A DNA stretch of 5,309 nucleotides. Source: Acidobacteriota bacterium. Its GTDB lineage: Bacteria; Acidobacteriota; Terriglobia; Acidiferrales; UBA7541. The stretch is taken from NCBI GenBank assembly GCA_016179005.1, contig JACOSF010000102.1:1-5309 (forward strand), given 5' to 3'. The position numbers and the translations under genes were made by a program. Below, piece by piece: positions 1 to 4,994 of the stretch. Numbering within the stretch: the first letter of the stretch is position 1; each line of letters starts with the position of its first letter. A model generated the notes under the pieces. That model was given only the letters and a program-made list of their open reading frames with translations, had not been told where the DNA came from and did no database searches.

Positions 1-1
1 C

Positions 2-1291
2 TCGGCGTATCTGTGCTACTGCGCGCCGGAAAAATATGCGGGCGGGGATCATGCGGAAGTCGAGGACGTAGAGGAGGCAGAGGAAGTAACGGAGAAGAAG
101 GCACTGAAAAAGCAACGCTGTGGCTGCCGCCATCTGGATGTCGCGGGGCGCCAGGCCTCCGAGCAGCAGGCGGTCGCTCAGGGTTTTCAGCCGGCCATCC
201 GTTTTCGCGTTCCGGAAACGGGGAAGACCGCGTTCGACGACGCGGTCTTCGGCCGCCGCGAAGTGCAGAACACAGAGATCGAGGACTTCGTGTTGCTGCG
301 CTCGCCGAAGCCCGGCCAGACGGCGCGGCTGCCTACCTATCACCTGGCTTGCGTGGTGGACGACATCGAAATGCGCATCACGCACGTGATCCGCGGCGCC
401 GACCACCTCTCCAACACGCCTAAACAGGCGCTGATTTATGGCGGGCTCGGTGCCGCACCGCCCATCTTTGCGCACGTGCCGCTGATCCTCGGTGCGGACA
501 AGACGCGCATGTCCAAACGCCATGGCGCCACCAGCGTGGGCTCGTACAGCGAAGAAGGATTTTTGCCCGAGGCGTTCCGCAATTTTCTGACGCTGCTGGG
601 CTGGTCGCCCGGCGACGACGCGCAGTTCCTGCGCACCGCCGAGTTGCTCGAGAGGTTTTCGCTTGCAGGCGTGAGCCGCACAAATGCGATCTTCGACCGC
701 CCCAAGCTCGAGTGGTTCAACACGCAATATTTGCAGAAGCTACCCGTGGAGGAACTCGCGCCGCATGTGGAAGCGGAGTTGAAGCGCGCGAAGCTCTGGC
801 GCGAGGAATGGGCGGGCGCCGGGCGCGAGTGGTTCCTGCGGACGATTGAACTGATCCGGCTACGCACGCGACTGCTGCCGGATTTTTCCACTTCCGCGCG
901 CGGCTTCTTCAGCGATGACTTTCACTACGACAGCGCTGCCATGGAGAAATTCTGGAAGGACGCGAAGCTGCCCGCCTTAATGGAAAAGCTCGCCGCTGGC
1001 TACGCAGCGCTGGCGGAGTGGAACCACGACGCGTGCGACAAAGTGCTGCGCGATCTGGCCGCGGCGGAAGGTGTCAAGGCCGGACTACTGATCAACGCGA
1101 CGCGTGTGGCCATCGTCGGTCAAGCTGTCGCTCCTCCGCTGTTCGACACCATGCTGGCCATCGGCAAGGAACTTCCGGATGCGTGGGGCGGGCCGGGGCA
1201 TTGGCTGCCGCGAGCTCGATTTCGAGCGCGACGGGAATCTTCACCGGCGGGAGGCAAGCAGAATCGTTGCAGGCTTGATAGCGCAGTATGA
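2..1291 (+). CDS. gltX: Glutamyl-tRNA synthetase, 3' part (5' end outside window)
   Basis: Cytoplasmic class I aminoacyl-tRNA synthetase that charges tRNA-Glu (or, in some bacteria, also tRNA-Gln) with glutamate. The frame is open from base 2 with no start, so the Rossmann-fold N-terminus with the HIGH motif is upstream of the window. Numbering from base 2, a bacterial GluRS zinc site is visible: C5-Y-C7 and C42-R-H44, matching E. coli Cys98/Cys100/Cys125/His127. Next come VIRGADHLSNTPKQ (about 128-141), the KMSKS-type loop RMSKR (169-173, in DKTRMSKRHGA), and the helical anticodon-binding region up to about residue 390 (PLFDTMLAIGKE). After that family resemblance stops: the last 39 residues (about 1172-1288) are Arg/Pro-rich, unlike GluRS, and antisense to the gene on the other strand. 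Nothing is broken before that point. The identification is secure; the native C-terminus is doubtful. Confidence 0.95.
   Translation, partial: SAYLCYCAPEKYAGGDHAEVEDVEEAEEVTEKKALKKQRCGCRHLDVAGRQASEQQAVAQGFQPAIRFRVPETGKTAFDDAVFGRREVQNTEIEDFVLLRSPKPGQTARLPTYHLACVVDDIEMRITHVIRGADHLSNTPKQALIYGGLGAAPPIFAHVPLILGADKTRMSKRHGATSVGSYSEEGFLPEAFRNFLTLLGWSPGDDAQFLRTAELLERFSLAGVSRTNAIFDRPKLEWFNTQYLQKLPVEELAPHVEAELKRAKLWREEWAGAGREWFLRTIELIRLRTRLLPDFSTSARGFFSDDFHYDSAAMEKFWKDAKLPALMEKLAAGYAALAEWNHDACDKVLRDLAAAEGVKAGLLINATRVAIVGQAVAPPLFDTMLAIGKELPDAWGGPGHWLPRARFRARRESSPAGGKQNRCRLDSAV
62..88 (+). repeat. In-frame 9-bp repeat (3 units) in the gltX zinc loop
   Basis: Three degenerate 9-bp units, GAGGACGTA, GAGGAGGCA and GAGGAAGTA, lie head to tail and in frame. 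They encode E-D-V, E-E-A, E-E-V (residues 21-29 from base 2). The flanking GCGGAAGTC and ACGGAGAAG look like decayed units. The tract lies between the two halves of the zinc site (C5-C7 and C42-H44) and makes that loop about ten residues longer than in E. coli GluRS. Confidence 0.7.
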
Positions 1292-1742
1292 GCGGCAGCT
1301 TGGTTTTGCCGAGCGGGGCGTCGGCGGGCGCTTGAATTCTCATTCGTAGAGTGAATGTGCCTGCGTAGACCGAGAGTTTTTTCTCCGAAAACTCGAACTT
1401 GGTCAGCTTGCCTGGCGGATACGTTGTGCCCAGCACTTTGTATCCGGCTGGCAACTCAGGCAAAAGCTGCGTGGGAATGAGATAGTCCTCCGACGGCTTG
1501 TTCGAGTTCACATGGAAGCCGGGCATGATTTCCGCGACCACGGCCACGTCAAACGCGCGGCCGCGCGGCACTTTGTCCAGCGAGGCATAGGCTTTCGGCT
1601 TGACGACGTCCTTAGCGGGCGGGAGTTTCGTTTCCTGAGCTTGAAGGGAAGCAAGGAAGTAGGGAAGTAAGGAAGCAAGGAAAACCACCGCGCAAATCCC
1701 GATGGAGCGGCCTGTCTTGCCCTGCCACCTGTCACCTGCCAC
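1092..1742 (-). CDS. Secreted stand-alone DsbD N-terminal (alpha) domain protein
   Basis: Resembles the periplasmic alpha domain of DsbD (DsbD_N / 'disulfide bond corrector' family), an immunoglobulin-like fold whose cysteine pair passes reducing equivalents to envelope thiol proteins. Residues 1-12 are a basic n-region, about 14-33 a hydrophobic core (ICAVVFLASLLPYFLASL), and a signal peptidase site is likely near LQA-QE (34-37). The domain runs from about 47 to 180, with PGFHVNSNKPSEDYLIPT (74-91) and the redox pair C158-N-D-S-A-C163 in LRYQACNDSACLPP. The membrane beta domain and thioredoxin gamma domain of full DsbD are absent, so a separate membrane partner is needed. The start is GTG at 1742: TGA lies in frame just upstream at 1748-1746, and GAGGTGA is well placed. 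Family-like sequence ends at THPEV (about 1170); the last 25 residues are antisense to gltX and probably not native. Follows cyaY by 18 bp. Confidence 0.85.
   Translation of the reverse strand: MAGDRWQGKTGRSIGICAVVFLASLLPYFLASLQAQETKLPPAKDVVKPKAYASLDKVPRGRAFDVAVVAEIMPGFHVNSNKPSEDYLIPTQLLPELPAGYKVLGTTYPPGKLTKFEFSEKKLSVYAGTFTLRMRIQAPADAPLGKTKLPLILRYQACNDSACLPPVKIPVALEIELAAANAPARPTHPEVPCRWPAWCRTAEERQLDRRWPHASR
1643..1684. repeat. Purine-rich 7-8 bp tandem repeat encoding the signal peptide core
   Basis: Degenerate units of the form (A)GGAAGYA are repeated about five times on the plus strand (GGAAGCA, AGGAAGT, GGGAAGT, AAGGAAGC and so on). Read on the minus strand in the frame of the DsbD-alpha-like gene they encode its h-region, with FLASLLPYFLASL spelled by two rounds of the repeat. 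Confidence 0.75.
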
Positions 1743-1755
1743 CTGTCACCTGTCA
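1721..1755. repeat. Heptamer tandem repeat CCTGYCA x5
   Basis: Five contiguous 7-bp units: CCTGCCA, CCTGTCA, CCTGCCA, CCTGTCA, CCTGTCA (1721-1727, 1728-1734, 1735-1741, 1742-1748, 1749-1755). The array covers the ribosome binding site to start region of the DsbD-alpha-like gene and its first residues. Each unit boundary makes a GTG on the minus strand (first bases 1756, 1749, 1742, 1735, 1728). Because 7 is not a multiple of 3, these GTGs step through all three frames; only 1742 matches the gene. Confidence 0.9.
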
Positions 1756-1759
1756 CCTC
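1753..1759 (-). promoter_or_regulatory. Shine-Dalgarno GAGGTGA for the DsbD-alpha-like gene
   Basis: GAGGTGA on the minus strand lies one base after the TAG stop of cyaY (1763-1761) and 10 bases before the GTG at 1742. It supports the GTG start and suggests translational coupling to cyaY. Part of this site is supplied by the heptamer repeat. Confidence 0.55.
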
Positions 1760-1760
1760 G

Positions 1761-2090
1761 CTAGACTTCCACGGCGGCGCCGAGTTGCTGCGTGAGGATG
1801 CGGCCCATCACCTGGGAAAGCGTCTCGCCGGTCTTGTCGAGCACAAACGCGCCGGCGGCGTCCGACCAGCCGAGTTTGAAGCTGGTGGCCAGAGCGGAGA
1901 TCCAAATCTGCCGTGCGGCGGTGTTCGGGCTGATGACGAATCTGGTTTCTTCCGGCTCTTCGAAAAGCAACTCGAGTTTTTCGCCTTCGCCTTCCACTTC
2001 AAAGTCGTGCGCGTCGCCGAGTTCGAGCAGGCGCTTGCGCAGGTCTTCGAGTGCGGCGTCGCATTTTTTGCGGAAATCGTGTTCGTCCAT
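1761..2090 (-). CDS. cyaY: Frataxin-like iron donor protein CyaY
   Basis: Bacterial frataxin homologue: a small cytoplasmic protein that binds iron and modulates IscS-dependent Fe-S cluster assembly. At 109 residues it is close to E. coli CyaY (106). Domain order fits: an N-terminal helix with acidic residues (DEHDFRKKCDAALEDLRKRL, about 2-21); the first strand region FEVEGEGEKLELLFEEPE; the hallmark FVISPNTAARQIWISA (about 51-66; compare I-N-x-Q-x-P-x-x-Q-V/I-W-L-A in CyaY); then W75 before a turn, LDKTGETL, and the C-terminal helix MGRILTQQLG. ATG start at 2090; the upstream sequence has only a weak Shine-Dalgarno. It stands first in a two-gene unit with the DsbD-alpha-like gene. CyaY is best known from Proteobacteria, so its presence bears on taxonomy. 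I see no frame defect. Confidence 0.88.
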   Translation of the reverse strand: MDEHDFRKKCDAALEDLRKRLLELGDAHDFEVEGEGEKLELLFEEPEETRFVISPNTAARQIWISALATSFKLGWSDAAGAFVLDKTGETLSQVMGRILTQQLGAAVEV

Positions 2091-2105
2091 GATGAAGTGA
2101 TCCGT

Positions 2106-2126
2106 CGTCAGTTTTCAGTGGTCAGT
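2106..2126. repeat. Heptamer repeat NNTCAGT x3
   Basis: Three contiguous 7-bp units, CGTCAGT, TTTCAGT and GGTCAGT, lie 16 bp upstream of the cyaY start. This is the same type of degenerate heptamer array as at 1721-1755, but with a different unit. Confidence 0.7.
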
Positions 2127-2147
2127 CATCACATCTGACAAACGTGA

Positions 2148-2156
2148 ATTCTAACA
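2148..2156 (-). promoter_or_regulatory. Possible extended -10 promoter for cyaY
   Basis: On the minus strand TGTTAGAAT fits an extended -10 (TG-N-TANAAT, five of six matches to TATAAT). It would place the transcript start about 50 bases before the cyaY ATG. No convincing -35 box is seen at 17 bp spacing, so this rests on one short motif. Confidence 0.25.
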
Positions 2157-2172
2157 TGTTGATGAGTCAGGC

Positions 2173-2190
2173 GTCCCGAGGTGTCGGGAC
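2173..2190. repeat. Perfect hairpin after permease 2
   Basis: GTCCCGA - GGTG - TCGGGAC forms a perfect 7-bp stem with a 4-base loop, about 20 bp past the stop of the intact permease (minus strand). It could end or protect that transcript, but no T-run follows on either strand, so it is not a standard intrinsic terminator. A GAGTC/GACTC pair at 2164-2168 and 2188-2192 allows an alternative pairing. Confidence 0.5.
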
Positions 2191-2210
2191 TCGATGCAAG
2201 GCCACCTTGT

Positions 2211-3473
2211 TCACTCGTAACGTAACGCTTCGACGGGGTCGAGGCGGGCGGCTTTCACCGCGGGGTACATGCCGAAGAAGAGGCCGACGCTCATGGACAT
2301 GAGCACGCCGGCGATGATGGCCCAGACGGGCACGGCCGATGGCAGGCTGGGCAGCGTGGCGTTGATAAGCGCGCTGATGCCCACGCCGAGCAGCACGCCG
2401 ACGATGCCCCCGGCGGCGGTGAGGGTGATGGCTTCGGTGAGGAACTGCCAGATGATGTCCCGGCGGCGCGCGCCGATGGCTTTGCGCACGCCAATCTCGC
2501 GGGTGCGCTCGGTGACGGACATGAGCATGATGTTCATCACGCCCACGCCGCCCACCAGCAAGCCGATCGAGCTGATCACGGCGATCAGCAGCGCCACCGA
2601 AGACATGATCTGCCGGAACTCCGTAGCCATTTGCTCGCTGCTGGAGAGGCCGAAGTTGTCCGGCTTGTTGAAGGGAACGTTGCGGCGGCGGCGGAGCACG
2701 GTGCGGATTTCGTCCTCGGCGGAGGCTTTCTTGCCCGGGAAGGCCTGTGCACCGATGAAGTGCTCCTCGTCCGTGGGATTGTTCTTCCGGTAGGTGCGGT
2801 AGGGCACCACGACGACCTTGTCGGCGCCCTCGTCGCGGAAGAACTGCCCTTTGCGCTTTTCGAGCACGCCGATCACTTCATAGTTTGCCCCGCCGACGAG
2901 GATTTCTTTGCCGAGGGGGTCTTCCGCGCCAAACAGGCCGTCGGCCAGGTCGTAGCCGATCACCGCGATCTCCGCGCGGTGCAGGTTTTCCGCGTCGTTA
3001 AAGAAGCGGCCCTTGTAGAGACGCGCGTTATACACCTGCTCGTAGGTGGGCAGCGCGCCGGTGTGCTCCACCTGGAAAACCTCGTGGCCCTTGTAGCGGG
3101 CGCTGGGCGGCGCTCGCCGTGGCCCGTGCCCACCGAAACCCGCAAAGACTTCCACCGTGACGCTTTTTACCGACGGGCACAGTTCCTGGATGGCCAGCGC
3201 GTCTTCCAGGGTCAGAGACTTGCGCATGCGTTCTTCGGCGGTGAGGCGGCCCATGCGGAATCCCATCTGCAGCTTGAAAGCGAAGAGTGTGTCGGTGCCG
3301 TAGTCGTTCAGGAAGCCGCGGATGTCCTGGTCGAGACCCACCAGGATGGACGCGACGCTGATCAAGGCGGTGATGCCAATCACTACGCCGATGACGGTCA
3401 GGAAGGAGCGCGTCTTGTGCGTGCGCAGCGTGTCGAAGGCCATCCGCGCGTTTTCGCCGAGTACGAGTCTCAT
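2211..3473 (-). CDS. ABC transporter permease, MacB/FtsX type (intact)
   Basis: Inner-membrane subunit of a MacB-type (type VII) ABC system, 420 residues, the normal length for a permease without a fused ATPase. Residues 23-47 form TM1 (SFLTVIGVVIGITALISVASILV). About 48-285 is the periplasmic MacB_PCD domain, with the typical RLYKGRFFNDAENLHRAEIAVIG (151-173) and DPLGKEILVGGANYEVIGVL (185-204). Then come TM2 (about 290-318), the cytoplasmic coupling segment SVTERTREIGVRKAIGARRRDI (319-340), TM3 (about 345-370), TM4 (about 382-404), and the ending AARLDPVEALRYE. ATG start at 3473, with purine-rich GGGGAAAG upstream. It follows the broken permease by 42 bp, so the two are probably one operon and perhaps a heterodimer. 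Family members export peptides, antibiotics or lipoproteins, or act mechanically; the substrate cannot be told. No ATPase gene is present in the window. Confidence 0.93.
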   Translation of the reverse strand: MRLVLGENARMAFDTLRTHKTRSFLTVIGVVIGITALISVASILVGLDQDIRGFLNDYGTDTLFAFKLQMGFRMGRLTAEERMRKSLTLEDALAIQELCPSVKSVTVEVFAGFGGHGPRRAPPSARYKGHEVFQVEHTGALPTYEQVYNARLYKGRFFNDAENLHRAEIAVIGYDLADGLFGAEDPLGKEILVGGANYEVIGVLEKRKGQFFRDEGADKVVVVPYRTYRKNNPTDEEHFIGAQAFPGKKASAEDEIRTVLRRRRNVPFNKPDNFGLSSSEQMATEFRQIMSSVALLIAVISSIGLLVGGVGVMNIMLMSVTERTREIGVRKAIGARRRDIIWQFLTEAITLTAAGGIVGVLLGVGISALINATLPSLPSAVPVWAIIAGVLMSMSVGLFFGMYPAVKAARLDPVEALRYE

Positions 3474-3487
3474 GGTTTTCTTTCCCC

Positions 3488-3516
3488 GGGGTGCGGTCCG
3501 CCGCGGCGGACGCCCC
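3488..3516. repeat. GC-rich palindrome between the two permease genes
   Basis: GTCCGCCG/CGGCGGAC (3496-3511) is a perfect 16-bp palindrome. It is flanked by GGGG (3488-3491) and CCCC (3513-3516), which could extend the stem with a bulge. On the minus strand it begins TAGGGGCGTCCGCC, and that TAG (3518-3516) is the stop codon of permease 1. It fills most of the 42-bp intergenic gap and resembles mobile palindromic (REP-like) elements. It could also uncouple expression of the two genes. Confidence 0.7.
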
Positions 3517-4427
3517 TACGTTTCGAAGCGCAAGGCCTCAATGGGGTCGAGCTTGGCCGCCTTGGTGGCCGGATAAATCCCGAAAAAGAGGCCGACGGCG
3601 GTGGAGACGCTCAGCGCGACGATCACCGCGGAGAGCGGCACCTTCATGGGCACCGAGGTGGTGGAGTCCACCAGCACCGCAATCAGCCACGCGACGGTGA
3701 TCCTGATGGCCCCACCGAACCCGGACATCACCGAGGCCTCCACCAGGAACTGCATCAGGATGTCCCGCCGGCGCGCACCCACCGACTTGCGGATGCCGAT
3801 TTCGCGCGTGCGCTCGGTGACGCTGGCGAGCATCACATTCATGATCACCACGCCGCCAATCACCAGAAAAACGGAGACAATCCCCACCATGCTCGCGGCA
3901 ATGGCCCCGGTGAGCTGATTCCACAAGCTCATCAGCGTTTCCGAGCCGATGATGCCGAAACTATCTTCCTCATTCTGGCGCAAGTGGCGCCGCGCGCGCA
4001 TCAGTACGCGCGCTTCCTCCTGCGTCCGCGCCATCCATTCCGCGCTGCGCGCCTGAACATTGATGCTCAGGCTGCGGTTGCTGCCGTAGATCTTCAAAAA
4101 TGTCTCGATCGGCATGTAGGCAAAATTATCTTGTGACTGGCCGAGGACCGTGCCGATGGGTTTGGCCACGCCCACCACCTCGAAGGGCAGCCCGGCGATC
4201 TCGAGCGTGTGGCCGATGGGGTCCACCCCCGGGAATAATTTGTTGGCCACATCGGCGCCAATGAAAGTAACCATGGCGCGGTGCTGGCTGTCGCCCTCGA
4301 CGATGTAACGGCCGGTGGCGGGCTCCTCGACGTCCATTTCGCCGATGCTGGCGGTGACGCCGCGGATGCTGACGTCCTCGAGGTTCTGCGTGCCGGAGCG
4401 GACCGTGCCCCCGGAGCGCGCTTCCAC
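3516..4427 (-). pseudogene. ABC permease 1, 3' fragment (periplasmic domain plus FtsX end)
   Basis: The larger part of a second MacB/FtsX-type permease, out of frame with its own 5' part. The frame is open from about 4484; the first usable start is GTG at 4427, with no visible Shine-Dalgarno, so independent translation is doubtful. Numbered from that GTG, it begins inside MacB_PCD (EARSGGTVRSGTQNLEDVSI, 2-21) and continues through DVANKLFPGVDPIGHTLEI. TM2 is about 172-200, the coupling segment SVTERTREIGIRKSVGARRRDI 202-223, TM3 about 228-255, TM4 about 265-287, and the end is AAKLDPIEALRFET. Removing one 32-bp copy at 4435-4498 joins it to the 5' fragment as a normal 411-residue permease (from ATG 4783). 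R242, inside TM3 where a Gly is usual, may be another lesion. Stop TAG lies in the palindrome before permease 2. Confidence 0.88.
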
Positions 4428-4434
4428 GCCGACA

Positions 4435-4500
4435 TTTTTGGGGTATTTCAGGTTATCGCGCAGCGCTTTTTGGGGTATTTCAGGTTATCGCGCAGCGCTT
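4435..4500. repeat. Perfect 32-bp tandem duplication that breaks permease 1
   Basis: Two identical, directly adjacent 32-bp copies (4435-4466 and 4467-4498), each starting TTTTTGGGGTATTTCAGG. The identity runs two bases further, to 4500, giving a 34-bp match at period 32. Since 32 is not a multiple of 3, the extra copy shifts the reading frame. With one copy the codons read through as LRDNLKYPKNVGVEARSG, exactly as expected for the family. No differences between copies means a recent event, a recombinogenic site, or an assembly error. Confidence 0.97.
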
Positions 4501-4795
4501 CATAGTCGTCCCAGGTGACGTTCTTGTTGCGGCGCAGCGCTTTCACAAATTCCTGCGCGTCGGTGATGAGGGGGAAGCGCAGCACGAGAAATACGTTGGA
4601 ACCCATGTTGGCCACGCGGTCCTGGATGTACTGGTTGGTGCCTTCGATCAGTCCCACGACGATAATCAGCGTACACACCGAGAGGATCACCCCCAGCAGG
4701 GTCAGGAACGTGCGCAGCTTGTGCGCGCGGATCGTCTGCATGGCGATCAAGGCCGGCTCGGCGATGGAATGGGCGTGCCTCATCTTCTCTCTCAT
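4448..4795 (-). pseudogene. ABC permease 1, 5' fragment (N-terminus and TM1)
   Basis: N-terminal piece of the frameshifted permease. Two in-frame ATGs are possible: 4795 (MREKMRHAHS) and 4783 (MRHAHSIAEP). The second is preceded by GAGAGAAG and matches the usual family start, so it may be the true one; the frame also stays open back to a GTG at 4891. From 4783, the cytoplasmic SIAEPALIAMQTIRAHKLR (6-24) leads into TM1 (about 25-47, TFLTLLGVILSVCTLIIVVGLIE), followed by the start of the periplasmic domain (TNQYIQDRVANMGSNVFLVL, WDDYEALRDNLKYPK). At the 32-bp duplication it runs into KRCAIT and stops at TGA 4450-4448. Alone it would be a single-TM stub. First gene of the permease operon, 197 bp downstream of the TlpA-like gene. 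Confidence 0.88.
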
Positions 4796-4891
4796 TATCT
4801 TACTGTACGGAAGCGCCAGGCGCGAAGTTTCCACGCATGAGCGGAAGCGGTCGCGTTTGTGAAGAAAACGATTGGGTAAGGAGAACTGCAC

Positions 4892-4982
4892 GTTAGAGGG
4901 TTAGAAAGTTAAAGTGAGAAATCACCGCCGGAGACGTAACCGCGATGCCGCGGTTTCACCTTTAACCTTTTAACCCTTTAAC
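4892..4982. repeat. Long imperfect inverted repeat with nested hairpins
   Basis: The arms 4892-4914 (GTTAGAGGGTTAGAAAGTTA...) and 4960-4982 (...TTTTAACCCTTTAAC) are reverse complements over 23 bp with three mismatches. Each arm is itself a 7-8 bp tandem repeat of GTTAAAG/CTTTAAC type. Inside the loop are two smaller perfect hairpins: GTGA-GAAA-TCAC (4914-4925) and AACCGCG-ATGC-CGCGGTT (4938-4955). It occupies the gap between the TlpA-like gene (stop at 4995) and permease 1. It may end the upstream transcript or be a small non-autonomous palindromic element. The rest of this gap (4796-4891) shows no clear promoter. Confidence 0.75.
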
Positions 4983-4994
4983 TTTTCAACTCTC

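Noticed and set aside
13..423. Plus-strand frame of 136 codons at the window start
   Set aside because: Low-complexity Arg/Gly-rich shadow of gltX; the GluRS zinc site and conserved motifs are in frame 2 instead.
1785..2138. Plus-strand frame opposite cyaY
   Set aside because: Mirror of the cyaY reading frame, with no independent start signal or domain.
2173..2190. Rho-independent terminator
   Set aside because: The stem is good but no T-run follows on either strand, so it is listed only as a hairpin.
2631..4136. A 501-codon open frame on the plus strand
   Set aside because: It is antisense to both permeases, is rich in His/Arg/Asp/Gly in the way GC-rich antisense frames are, and shows no domain. 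The minus strand carries clear MacB/FtsX sequence.
4094..4435. ATG-started frame just after the duplication (minus strand)
   Set aside because: The ATG at 4435 is out of frame with the permease and gives a Pro/Ser/Ala-rich shadow, so it cannot restart the 3' fragment.
4435..4500. Short CRISPR-like repeat
   Set aside because: Only two directly abutting copies with no spacer, inside a coding sequence: a tandem duplication.
4796..4891. N-terminal extension of permease 1 from a GTG at 4891
   Set aside because: The extra residues (QFSLPNRFLHKRDRF...) do not look like the family; ATG 4795 or 4783 gives the usual start, and the GTG lies at the edge of the inverted repeat.
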